Part shown: positions 14,501-24,660 of the stretch, piece after piece
Numbering within the stretch: the stretch's first letter is position 1
How the letters are laid out: every line of letters starts with the position of its first letter
Source: Hyperoplus lanceolatus
Lineage: Eukaryota > Chordata > Actinopteri > Uranoscopiformes > Ammodytidae
Length of the DNA: 64,000 bases
Reading direction: 5' to 3'
Assembly (NCBI GenBank): GCA_026929865.2
Contig: CM049400.1
Span: forward strand, 28,133,501-28,197,500
Made by a program: the position numbers and the translations under genes
The notes under the pieces: model-generated
What the model saw: the letters and a program-made list of their open reading frames with translations, nothing else
Told to the model about the DNA's origin: nothing
Database searches by the model: none

Positions 14501-16615
14501 TATGCCAAATGGTCACTTCAATGTTTTTTAAATTATTATTAGGAGGTTCTTTTACCTTAAATATCTGTCGATTATACCTTATATTGTCTATTTTCAACAG
14601 CTTAATGGTTTTGGTTTAAGTGCACCATTCTCTTCCGTGCAACAAAACACAAATACAAAACATTTTTTAAAGACCCTAGCTTGTAAATATGACATATAGA
14701 CGATTGGGTTATGCAGCAAGATGTAGATGTTCCTATATTTATTTTCTGTCTATTGCATGTTTCTATGAATATATTGCAGGTACTATACTCTATAAATAGA
14801 GGCTGAAAGATCCAGCAAATATCTCAGCATAAAAGAAGTATACTGTAAATTACTATTCATGAATTGATAATCAAGCACATGTTAGCTAATCACGTTGAAT
14901 TCTAATGACTTGATCATTTATTAATAAGGAGCTTCAGGAATTCATGCAATGAATGGGGCTTGCAATAGTTGAGTATTTATCAACTATATCTAACCTTTTT
15001 TTACCCCTATTATCAAATGTCAATATTAGTGTCATACATTTTAGATACATATGTGTTATTATCAGGAGAGTGCCCAGGGTGCTCTTCTTGTCTCCATTAC
15101 CATTCAGTGTGATTTATTCTGAGAACTCATAGCACTGTAAAAGAAAGAGAACACATGGAGACTGTTTCTATGGTACACTAAAAAGTGATGAATGTGGCTG
15201 CCATGCTTGTTGTTGCCATGGCTTGTGATTGATTGTTAGTTATTTTAGTTGTGAGAGGTGTTGGGAAATGAGCCAAAATGTGTGATTTTTGGAGAAACAA
15301 GGTGTCTTTGCATATTTTAGAATCTCCTGGAAAGTTTGTATCATAATTTGTTCAAGTGTTTTCTCCATGTTTAAAAAAACAACTAAGATCTATTTTATTT
15401 GCTTGCCTTCTGTCTATTTGCCTGTGTTTTCTGAGTGTCGGTGCTTTGAGCTTTAAGGGCTATTGTATTTTCCTCGCCAGTGAAATTATTGATGCAATGA
15501 TTAAACAAAAACTATGCTTGTGATGTAATACTCTTTTTTATTGCATTTGTCAACAATAGAAATAGCTTTATGGTATAACACAAACATTTTGCTTATGCAA
15601 GTTAAATTTTTGAACTGTCCGAGTGGTAAAATGCATATTTTCTTATCTGTTGTCTGTGTTTTGGTATATACGTGGTATGGAGAAAACCACACTAAAGAAG
15701 AGTAACAGAGAACTTTTGTTCTAAAATGCAGAACGTAATTTAGTATCCAATAACATAGGAATCTTTAAATAAAAGAAGATGCATGTAAAAGTTCCATTCG
15801 GATACGCTATAAAGGATAGAAACCAGCGAATAACATAACAATTTGCAATATTAATCATATTTTTATAAAGATATAACAGTTTCCAATAATGCTGACCACA
15901 TTGCTGCTTTTATACTGTATCCTAACTCTAATGGATAAACTTGGTTTATCTCAGGATATTCAGGGAAGCGGAAAAGAGTCAAATGATGCTACTGAGCTTT
16001 GGACACTAGCATTACTCAATGAAACCTATAAGAATGTCAACGTCCATATACAAGTTACTACATCTGACTATTGATGAATGGTACCTGGCTGTTGTCACTG
16101 ATAAATACAAATTATGCAAAAGAACCCTTTGCATGGAAGGTCTTTTGGCACTTTAGCAGATATTTGAAAAAAAGAAAAATACTTATTTGCCCCTTAGTCC
16201 TTTTGACTACTCTTATTTTCTAAGTCCTTGACTTTCTAGTAAATTATTTTAACTTTTTATGAAGTAAGCCACCTTCTAAAATTACACCAGACGTAATATT
16301 GTTCAAAACTATTCAAAACTAAATGGGTTCTGCTTATAATGCAAATCTGTCACTCTATCTCCAACACTACTGCTTGATAAGTTAAGAGCAAGTAAGGATG
16401 AGTGATGAAAAAAGAAAAGAATTGTAGCCTTTTTTAATGAAGGCAACACAATTTTCAATTGAATTGCTTCGATGTCTTGGGAATCTTGCTTGGGTTTTTG
16501 AAATGTTGGGTCCATTGTGTAAAAATAAAAAAAATCCGAATTGTGTGACTTGATTCACTACTAGTCTTGACTTAGTAGTAAATTGCAGGTCCACTCATTT
16601 TCTATACTGTTATTG
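11290..16615. other. Non-coding stretch with CT microsatellite
   Basis: A (CT)n tract lies at about 11527-11575. No gene is supported. A plus-strand frame at 15889-16074 (61 codons) begins with a hydrophobic stretch like a signal peptide, but is too short and isolated to call. The end of this stretch adjoins the 3' side of TIR gene A. Confidence 0.45.
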
Positions 16616-17158
16616 CTATCCCCATTGCTCTGTACTCAGCTGCTTGGAGACGTACTGACAGAAACACACCCCTCCCTCCAGGTGACCGGTGGAGCTGGGC
16701 TGGGGAAAGGGAAAGTCTCTTTTAGCAAGGCAGCAGGCGTATCCTGGTGAGAAGTAGATCAGAGCTCTTTGGAACATATCCTCAGCTTCAGCCAACTCAG
16801 AGAAGGTTTCTGCAAACTCACGTTTGCAACCGTCCAGAGAAACATACACCAGATAGATTTTTGAATTCGACCGGCAGCCCATTAACACTTTCTCTACAGA
16901 GAGCATTGTGTTTGCCATGCCGACAGCTTTCTGCATCTCCCTTACAATGTACTTCTCATCATCGTTCTTCCAGAGACTAATCTGAATAAGCAAACCCAAT
17001 GGAACACAGTATATACTGGAAATAAAAAGTATCCAAATTATTATAGGGGCAACACTAATATCTATGAACACAATTAAGTATGTAGAAAATGCTATTTCTG
17101 ACAAAATAAAGAAGGCACCAGTGATATAGATGAGAACTCTAACCCAGAGAGGGCGCAG
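16616..17158 (-). pseudogene. Gene A, membrane and C-terminal part beyond a premature TAG
   Basis: This is the continuation of gene A in exactly the same reading frame after the TAG at 17159-17161. It encodes, without further interruption, the two predicted membrane helices and the C-terminal domain (motifs WKNDDEKYIVRE, KIYLVYVSLDGC, YFSPGYACCLAKR) and ends at the family's usual C-terminus STEQWG. It can only be translated through stop-codon readthrough, or if the TAG is an assembly error or a polymorphism. The uninterrupted 180 codons show that the nonsense change is recent or tolerated. Confidence 0.75.
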
Positions 17159-17879
17159 CTAGACTTTATTTTTAGAGACATTGTTGATCATCCTCACAGC
17201 CTCTTTGTACTTCTCGTGGTCCTCAATGATCAGGCGAAGTTGGTCTGGGACCTCCGTCTCACTGAACCGACCACAATCCCATTTACAGAGTCCCTCATCA
17301 TTGACAGCAGTCAAAGGCTGAAGGGCCTTCCCGTTGTAGATGGAGGGAGGCTGGAAGGGCACCACAGTGGAGCCTTGAAGCTGCTGGTTGGGGGTGCAGA
17401 GCACCTTGAGCAGCTTATTCATGAAGTCTGGGTCGTTGGCCTCCAGGTAGGTGAGGTGGCAGAGGTGGAGAGGAACAGAGACTCCTGGCTCCAGCAGCAC
17501 TGGGACGATGGGCGTCCTCTCCAGGCAATCTCTGAACAAAGACATGTTGGCCTCCAGGAGACACCAGCGGCTCCTCACAAACTCTGGGCTGAGAACCAGC
17601 AGAACCTTCTGGCTCTCCTGGATGCAGTCGGACATGTTCTCCAACACGGTGCGGCCGGGGGTGAAGTCACGCTCATGGTAGCAGACCTGCAGGCCGGAGG
17701 ACTCCAGCTGCTTGATGATGGAGTGGGTCCACTGGTAGTCAGTGCTGCTGTAGCTAATGAAGACATGGTAACACTCACCATCTCTCAGTGTGGGAGGATC
17801 ATGAACAGTGGGAGACAGCGAGACAGTAGGCTGAAAGTCTGCAGTCTGCACTTCAAGGACTCCATTATCTATGACACAA
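17159..17879 (-). CDS. Gene A exon 2: TIR-domain protein truncated before the membrane helices
   Basis: Minus strand. Exon 2 begins at 17879 after a polypyrimidine tract and CTTACAG, and joins exon 1 (ATG at 19678-19676) in frame, so the N-terminus reads MTSCVIDNGVLEVQTADF. The ATG that could start exon 2 in genes B and D is ATA here, so A depends on the exon-1 start. A complete TLR-like TIR domain follows (box 1 YHVFISYSS, BB loop RDFTPGR, WCLLE motif). Next comes the linker KALQPLTAVNDEG...VSKNKV, then TAG where B and D have TGG (Trp). As read, the product is a soluble, roughly 240-residue TIR-only protein that could act as a decoy or be a dying copy. Intron 1 is 17880-19670. Confidence 0.6.
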
Positions 17880-18041
17880 CTGTAAGTGAGAAAGAAAATA
17901 TAATGAAGTATTGAAGGGATCTTTCATAAACAGTTCACATAGACATGTTTTTAATGTTAGTACTATAGATCCAAGAGTCATTCAAAAAATCCCAGACAAG
18001 CCCCCAAATATGTAACGTCCCGATGGGGATCAGAGAGTAAG

Positions 18042-18543
18042 GCCCGGTCCACAAATCCACGTCTGGAGCGGGTCTGCATCTGTTACTGCTACGTCTCTCT
18101 TTCTGTTGTCGGCCACCCATCCAGCGTCACAACTGCTGGAGCGCTGATCTAAAAGCCCTGTCTTTCTACTTAGAGTTTTCCTTTAGTATTCCCATTCATA
18201 TGAAGATGTGTCATGTAATGTTATGAAACATATGGTTAAAATTAAGTTTCGACAGAAATCCGTGTGCTTCATTGCCTTTAAAAAGAAAAATCTTCACATT
18301 TGCGCTTGTGGGAATTTTTATTTTGTAAGAGACACACCAGGCAATGGTGAATTAATAGTGAATGCTGCTGGTAAGAAGTCAATTTGACTGTCACCAGAGT
18401 TTTTCTCTATCAGTAAAAGCGGAGAGCCGTTAGAAATGCACGTCTCACCGGAAAAATAGATGAGCCTCCTGAGGTGAAGTGGAGCATTGCCCCAGACGCG
18501 CCTCCAACGGGCGTCGGCAGAGCATCAGTGGTTGCCCGGGCCT
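18042..18543. mobile_element. Dispersed repeat in gene A intron 1
   Basis: The ends are imperfect inverted copies (TAAGGCCCGGTCC on the left and TTAGGCCCGGGCA on the right, reverse-complemented). Most of its body recurs at about 25500-25945 in the matching position of gene C and, more diverged, at about 55100-55460 outside the cluster. The copy outside shows it is a mobile repeat and not gene sequence. The frame at 18445-18870 on the minus strand lies partly in it and is not coding. Confidence 0.55.
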
Positions 18544-18715
18544 AACAGTTGATGTTGAATGGATATAAGGATGAATGGGAGAAAGCTGTTTAAAATACTT
18601 CAGACTCAACTCAACCACCCAAAGGGAGAGAGGAAGTCTCTGGCTCTCCTCCTGAGTGATTGAGTTACTCAACACACCTGTGCTCACTGAATTAGTGGCA
18701 AAGAAAGCAAAAACC

Positions 18716-18880
18716 TTAGCCTGGAAATCCAGACCCTGATATATTGAACGATAGAGGGTCTGGCCATGATCAATAGTAATTCCCAACTCAAGGGGCGGCT
18801 CATACTCGTGCATTTCAAATGCCACTGCACGCAATTGGATAGCACTACAACCAATCAGAGCAATGAACAAGGTGACGTAT
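18716..18880. repeat. Repeat beginning AGCCTGGAAATCCAGACCCT
   Basis: This contains a stem-loop (CAGACCCT ... AGGGTCTGG around 18731-18763). A truncated copy occurs at 27628-27681 on the C-D side of the cluster. The sequence resembles dispersed teleost short repeats. I infer a non-autonomous transposon but cannot fix its ends. Confidence 0.4.
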
Positions 18881-19274
18881 TAAGTTCCGTTCATTTAGCG
18901 AACAGCGGGGTAACTGTTTAGACTTTTGCCGTGGTCGGTCGGTGACCTTATGTATAACCATATCCAAAATCTTAAACCAGTGATAATACATTACTCACTG
19001 CAGAAAACTCAGTATCAAACAATGCAGTAATGCTCCAAATACACAATGGGTAGTAAGTTTGTATATACATATGTATAGTTCTAATATCATAAGATAAGGT
19101 ACATAGTTATTCAGAGTTATAGGCCTACATTTCTGTAATGTATAAAGAAATCCAAATTTGACATAACAGACTCAAAGGTGGAGTCAGCGATGCTGTGAAA
19201 CTCTCTTTTTGTTCAAATCAGTGGATATCTCCTAATGGACGTCTACATGTCTGTACTGTGTGGAGGCAGAACAC

Positions 19275-19397
19275 AATCCAGTGTTAATACACAGGCCCAG
19301 GCTGTGCAAACAGGCATGCTGCCAACTACAGTCTGTTTACAAACCTTTTGTTGACAAACCAGTTTACAGAGCATGCGCTGTGTATTAACACTGGATT
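19275..19397. repeat. 20-bp perfect inverted repeat in gene A intron 1
   Basis: AATCCAGTGTTAATACACAG at 19275-19294 is the exact reverse complement of 19378-19397, with 83 bases between them. It lies about 275 bp inside intron 1 of gene A and could form a hairpin in the pre-mRNA. It has no counterpart that I can see in genes B or D. Confidence 0.7.
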
Positions 19398-19670
19398 TTC
19401 TTTTTCCGCACACACAAAGTACATACAGGTAGCAGATTGTGAGGAGATATTCACTGATTTTGCCAAAAATAAATTTTGCCAATACGTTTTCCCCAGAGTT
19501 GCTGATGCCACATATAACTGAAAAATTAAAATGAAATCACTCTTAGACCCGTACGCTTTTAAACCTACACTCATTTAGGTGAAAACAACAACCACAGTGT
19601 CCGTCTTTTCTTTTTAATAATCAAAACTTAGCATTCTAGAAAAACAACAAATAGTAATGTTTATTCATAC

Positions 19671-19766
19671 CTGGTCATGATAAAGAAACAGTTAATCCAA
19701 GGATACACAACGAAGAGTCATCACACTGCGTGGATGACAGAAGTGAAACTTTATTCAGGAAGAGGA
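19671..19766 (-). other. Gene A exon 1 (start codon) and upstream block
   Basis: The exon ends at 19671 with ATGACCAG followed by the donor GTATGAAT. The ATG is at 19678-19676 with A at -3, and two in-frame TGA codons lie 12-13 codons upstream of it. The same block, with the same donor, precedes genes B and D and the D' remnant. The transcription start cannot be read; an AATAAAG motif about 70-80 bp upstream of the ATG could serve as an A/T box. Confidence 0.65.
19741..19748 (+). promoter_or_regulatory. IRF-type site AAGTGAAA near gene A exon 1
   Basis: AAGTGAAA matches the core bound by interferon regulatory factors (the PRDI-type half of an ISRE). It sits in the conserved block just upstream of gene A's start exon and is exact also before remnant D' (32373-32380). 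In B and D the same position reads AAGTAAAA. Function is inferred from position and motif only. Confidence 0.35.
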
Positions 19767-20224
19767 AACCAAAAAGTTAGCCGTCCTGTTTTTAGGTATG
19801 TTAAACAAATAGCTTTATCCCTGATGTCAAAAAGGCTTCTAAGATGAATAATGGAGCTGTGCCATTAATAACTCTCAGTGGCTCCTAATAATCCAGATAT
19901 GCTCAAAGGCTGGGGTTCTTCACTGCTTAAGAGTTATATTATTTACAGAAGTGTTTGCAACCAAGTGTCTTATGTTTAACCTTGGTGTTATCTGTTCTTC
20001 ACCAGGATAACTGGGTTTATATTCAGGAGATTGCGATACTGGCTCTCAGAGTATGTCACTCTTCACCCTGATTACAGTAACCTGGGATTCGACTCATCTA
20101 ATTCACTCCCTCATAATCAAACACCTTGTTTGTGATTAAATGCATTTAATGCATGTAAGTGACAGTGGAATCAGCAAGAAAAGTATCAAACTAAAACATA
20201 TATCAAGCAATGTTATTTGTTTAA

Positions 20225-20797
20225 AGAGGACCTATTATACTACTTTTCTGGTCTTAATTTCTTGTTTTACACTGCTATAGAGCAACCTGACACGAATCAC
20301 ATCACAAAAAACTATGTAGATTTTCGGGAAGCTCTTTCTCTTATTTTGGCGATCCAGCATGCACTGTAAACACTTTGCTTTTGACATTTCCGCCCCTCCC
20401 CTCCCTTCCTGAAAACACAACTTCGTTGTGATTGGTTACCTTCCTTCCGGAACACTTTCAGTGGCGGGAGGTGCGAGCATGGACCTATAAGGGCGCGAGG
20501 CAGACGCGAGTAGGAAATTGGCAGCATTACCATACATGGAAACATCCGCGTGGTGACGACACCAAGTTACACGCGACGTCACGAAGTTACAAAGCGTCAA
20601 GCCGCTTTGAACACGTGACTTCTCGATTGGCTAGAATAGTGTCTCGTGCTCTGCACAGACACCCCAGACGGTAAGCAGGGAACACGTCGAAATGCATGTA
20701 CGTCATTATTTGATAATCTAGTATGGTTAAACATGACTATAAATCATCATAACAACGTTTATAGGTCATAAAAGTCAAAAAATATCATAGGTCCGCT
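20225..20797. mobile_element. 573-bp piggyBac-like MITE downstream of gene B
   Basis: Inverted ends are AGAGGACCTATTATACTA and, reverse-complemented from the right, AGCGGACCTATGATATTT. TTAA flanks both sides (20221-20224, 20798-20801). The matching flank of gene D at 28939-28942 has one TTAA and no insertion (an empty site), proving insertion after duplication. It has no open frame for a transposase. The family also occurs at 25992-26960. Confidence 0.85.
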
Positions 20798-20966
20798 TTA
20801 AGTACAATTATTTAAAAGTGCAAATTTAAAATCCTTTCATTCTGTCTTTGTTTTGTTCCTTCTTGATGTGGACAAAACATGTGGACACTGAAAGAAAGAC
20901 ACAGGGACCTATAGGGGATGATTCCCAGATGCAGAATGTAAATTAATCTGCAGGTCCACACTGTCA

Positions 20967-22251
20967 CTATCCCCATTTCTCTGTACTCAGCTGCTGGGAG
21001 ACGTACTGACAGAAACACACCCCTCCCTCCAGGTGATCAGTGGAGCTGGGCTGGGCAAAGGGAAAGTGTCTTTTAGCAAGGCAGCAGGCGTATCCTGGTG
21101 AGAAGTAGATCAGAGCTCTTTGGAACATATCCTCAGCTCCAGCCAGCTGAGAGAAGGTTTCTGAAAACTCCTGTTTGCAACCGTCCAGAGAAACATACAC
21201 CAGATAGATTTTTGAATTGGACTGACAGCCCATTAACACTTTGTCTTCAGAGAGGATTGTGTTTGCCTGGCCGACAGCTTTCAGCAACTCCCTCACAATG
21301 TACTTCTCATCATCGTTCTTCCAGAGACTAATCTGAATGATCAAACCCAATGGAACACAGTAGAAACTGAACATTAAAAGCCCCCATATTATAATAGGGG
21401 TATTGCCGTCTTTGTAGGGCCAGGCTTCAGGACCAAAACTAAAAATAATTTCCAAAGAAAATCCTATCAGGGTTGTAAAAAACAAGATACCTGTAATATA
21501 GATGAGAACTCTCATCCAGAGGGGACGCAGCCACACTTTATTTTTAGAGACATTGTTGATCATCCTCACAGCCTCTTTGTACTTCTCGTGGTCCTCAATG
21601 ATCAGGCGAAGTTGGTCTGGGACCTCCATCTCACTGAACCGACCACAATCCCATTTACAGAGTCCCTCATCATTGACAGCAGTCAAAGGCTGAAGGGCCT
21701 TCCCGTTGTAGATGGAGGGAGGCTGGAAGGGCACCACAGTGGAGCCTTGAAGCTGCCAGTTGGGGGTACAGAGCACCTTGAGCAGCTTATTCATGAAGTC
21801 TGGGTCGTTGGCCTCCAGGTAGGTGAGGTGGCAGAGGTGGAGAGGAACAGAGACTCCTGGCTCCAGCAGCACTGGGACGATGGGCGTCCTCTCCAGGCAA
21901 TCTCTGAACAAAGACATGTTGGCCTCCAGGAGACACCAGCGGCTCCTCACAAACTCTGGGCTGAGAACCAGCAGAACCTTCTGGCTCTCCTGGATGCAGT
22001 CGGACATGTTCTCCAACACGGTGCGGCCGGGGGTGAAGTCACGCTCATGGTAGCAGACCTGCAGGCCGGAGGACTCCAGCTGCTTGATGATGGAGTGGGT
22101 CCACTGGTAGTCAGTGCTGCTGTAGCTAATGAAGACATGGTAACACTCACCATCTCTCAGTGTGGAAGGAACATGAACAGAGGGAGAGAGTGATACAGCA
22201 GGCTGAATGTCAGCAGTCTGCACTTCAAGGACTACATTATCCATGACAAAA
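20967..22251 (-). CDS. Gene B exon 2: intact TIR, two-helix, TMEM268-like protein
   Basis: Minus strand; joins exon 1 (22771-22778, ATG ACC AG) across a 519-bp intron (acceptor CTCTTACAG, donor GTATGCAT) for 430 codons. An in-frame ATG at 22244 is a possible second start. Residues about 39-170 form a TLR-type TIR domain: box 1 YHVFISYSS at 40-48, BB loop RDFTPG at 73-78, WCLLE at 108-112. A linker to about 245 is followed by helix 1 (251-273), a short loop, helix 2 (287-310), then a cytosolic domain (311-430) with KVLMGC and KIYLVYVSLDGC. There is no signal peptide, so the TIR and the C-terminus should both face the cytosol. Role: probable innate immune signalling or its modulation (inferred from TIR). 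The helix pair and C-terminal domain resemble TMEM268/DUF4481 from memory. I do not know an established name. Confidence 0.88.
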
Positions 22252-22770
22252 CTGTAAGAGAAAAAGAAAATATAATTTAGGAGTTCAGGAATCTTTTATT
22301 AACAGTTAATGAAGCAATGTTTTAATGCTAATAGGTCCAACTGTCATAAAAAACACATTTTGAGGTCATCTTACTGCTTATTGATCACACTGCTCAGCAT
22401 AAATCACAAGTCCATTCAGGTTTGGATATGATGTGAAAAAAAAAACTTTCCTCCAAATAATCAACTAGAAAAACAATGACAACGGTGAATTAGGCCATAA
22501 GTTACCTTCAAATTGATATATTGTTGTTTCAGAGCTTTGTGTTTTGAGGTATCATAGAAGCTGAATGTATATGCCCCTGAATATTTTGAAAAACTCATAT
22601 TATCTATTATCTAAGAGAAACATGAAATGTCGACATATCACACTTGAATGAAAAATGCACACCACCTACATTGATCTTTGCTGTAAACCACACCAACCAC
22701 AGCTTCCTACTGCACATTAAATTATTTGTAACTAATCACCCAAACAACATATAGTTATGTACATGCATAC

Positions 22771-22868
22771 CTGGTCATGATAAAGTAACAGTTAATCCAG
22801 CGATATACAACAAAGAGTGATCACACTGTGTGGGTGATCTAGAAGTAAAACTTTATTCAGGAAGAAGA
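22771..22868 (-). other. Gene B exon 1 (start codon) and upstream block
   Basis: The exon ends at 22771 with ATGACCAG|GTATGCAT (ATG at 22778-22776). An in-frame TGA lies 15 codons upstream, and no other in-frame ATG intervenes. The block is nearly identical to that of gene D. The IRF-like position reads AAGTAAAA (22843-22850), one base from the motif in gene A. Confidence 0.7.
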
Positions 22869-23164
22869 AATAAAAAAAACATAGGTTGTGTTTTCAGGTT
22901 TGTTAAAGGAACAGCCTCAGTCCTAATGTCTGAAGAGCTTCTAACATGAATAACGGAGCTGTGCCTTTAAAAAATTCTCAGTGGCTCCTATCAGTCCAAA
23001 CATGTTGAAAGGGTGGAATTTTTCACTGCGTAAGAGTTCTATTATTTACAGGAACTATTTAGAATAAAACAAATATAGAGTATACAATATGTTTTTCAGA
23101 GGCGGACAAGTACATTTTCTGTGCAGTTAATTTAAGAAAAAAATCATATACTCTTTATTTTACT

Positions 23165-23210
23165 CTCCTCATCTCAGCTGCTGGCAGACACACTCACAGA
23201 AACACACACC
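23165..23210 (-). pseudogene. Remnant B': last codons of another TIR gene copy
   Basis: A short match to the C-terminal end of the family (CVCFCECVCQQL, compare CFCQYVSQQLS in gene B). It lies directly upstream of gene B's duplicated block and is cut off by the homopolymer-rich sequence that follows. Confidence 0.6.
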
Positions 23211-24480
23211 CCCCCCCAACAATCCCCCCCCCCCTTTTTTTTCCCCCCCCCCCCCCCCCCCCCCCCCCCTTAACAAAAAAAACCCTATCCTACAAAAAAA
23301 AACCCCTAAATTTACACCCCCCCCCCCCCCACAAAAGACACCCCCCCTCACCCCCGGGCCCCAAAAATTTTAAAACCCTTTTAAATCCACCCCCCCCAAA
23401 ATAAAAAATATTTTTAAGGCCCCCTCCTCTCTCTCTCATAAGTAGAATAAATTCAATCAAAAAATTCCCCCCAAACCCCATATCTATTCCAACCCCCCAT
23501 CTTTCTCCCCAAATCCTTTTTTCAGGCCCTTACTCTTTAATATAAATTATATTTAATAAACACCTCTTAAGAAACATTTCTACCAAAAAAACAGCATGGC
23601 CCCCCTAATTCAATCCCCCGTAACAGGAGAGGGTTAGCATCTTATTCCTCTCCCCCCCCCTCCTTTTGAATTTTGGAATCAGAATTTTTCCTTTTCAGCC
23701 CAATTCACACCCATTTTTTTTCTCCCCCACCGGGGGAGGTTGCACTCAAAATCTGGCATAAAAAAGGCTTAAAATGATGTGATTTATTTATTAATATCTA
23801 TTTCTACTTTTTCCCAATTGACAAAACATTTTGACAAAGACAAATTTTTCCATTTCTGCAACAGCAAAAGTTATTCCCCAATTCCCTTATAAACCCCAGC
23901 CAATCATTTATTTGTTCTCTTAAACCACATTAAAACTCAATTTCTTTTCACTATTAAAAACCCCCTTCACTTAGACTAGTCCCATATAAAACAGCGTAGA
24001 CACAAAACACTCTTTCACATACTGTTTCCCACCTTCTTTCTCATCTTTTTAAACAAATTTTTAAAAATCTCCCCCTCAAATTAACCGAACTTTCTAATTT
24101 TATGAAAATAGTATAAACCCCCCCCCGATGACATAATGGCATGTATGAATTTAGAGAAAAACGTTACACAACCCAGGGTTCTGAGAATAAATTTGACCGA
24201 ATTGGCGCCCCCCCTTTTTAAATTTATTAAAAAAAAAAAATAAAATAGAAAAACTACCCCCCCCTTTTTTTTTAATTCTTTAATTTGATTTAATTTTATT
24301 TCTTTAGTTTTTTTTTTTTTTTTCATATTAATTTTTATTTTTTTTTGTAGGGTATATTTTGTGCTGTTGGGGAGGGGGGGGGGTGGGGTATGTTCGGGGG
24401 GGAAAAATTTGAACTAATGTGCACAATTTCTTTGTTACGAACATTTAATAAAAAAACCTTTGAAAGAAGAAACACACACC
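23205..24480. other. Homopolymer-rich, G-depleted stretch; possible assembly fault over a retroelement tail
   Basis: From 23205 to about 24320 the plus strand is almost all A, C and T with many C-runs and A-runs. It then turns T- and G-rich (24330-24420). The last part (about 24260-24475) matches 51820-52025, sharing TGTTCGGG, TTCGTTAC-like and AACATTTAATAAAAAAACCTTTGA, which looks like the 3' tail of a non-LTR retrotransposon. The rest could be a badly called retroelement and gene sequence. No coding call is made. Confidence 0.6.
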
Positions 24481-24660
24481 CATCCCTGGAATGATTTAAA
24501 ATGGGGAAATTCAAATCCTTTCCTCCTGTCTTTGTTGTTTCTCTTCTTGATTTGGAAAAAAAGATGTGGACACTGACAGAAAAAAACAGGGACCTACTAT
24601 AGGGGATGATTCTGAGATGCAGAACTTCATTTAGTAAACTGCAGGTCCACACTCTCTCTG

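Larger units (their letters stand above)
20798..23157. repeat. Duplicated block containing gene B
   Basis: This block and 28939-31285 (gene D) are near-identical along their length, including the 3' flank, the intron, exon 1 and about 380 bp upstream of exon 1. The main difference lies in the membrane-helix part of exon 2. Both blocks end at the same sequence, AATCATATACTCTTT. Confidence 0.85.

Noticed and set aside
15889-16074. Possible small secreted peptide (61 codons, plus strand)
   Set aside because: Isolated short frame in AT-rich DNA, no splice partners and no family resemblance.
17870-17872. Loss of gene A's start codon (ATG to ATA)
   Set aside because: Exon 1 supplies an in-frame ATG in all copies, so the change does not by itself inactivate the gene.
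17216-17914. Long plus-strand open frames (201-232 codons) antisense to every TIR domain (also at 21588-22193, 29720-30325, 35992-36609)
   Set aside because: They recur only because the TIR coding sequence beneath them is conserved; they have no domain, and their substitutions follow the codons of the minus-strand gene.
18445-18870. Minus-strand 141-codon frame in gene A intron 1
   Set aside because: It crosses two dispersed repeats and is broken in the corresponding part of the gene C locus.
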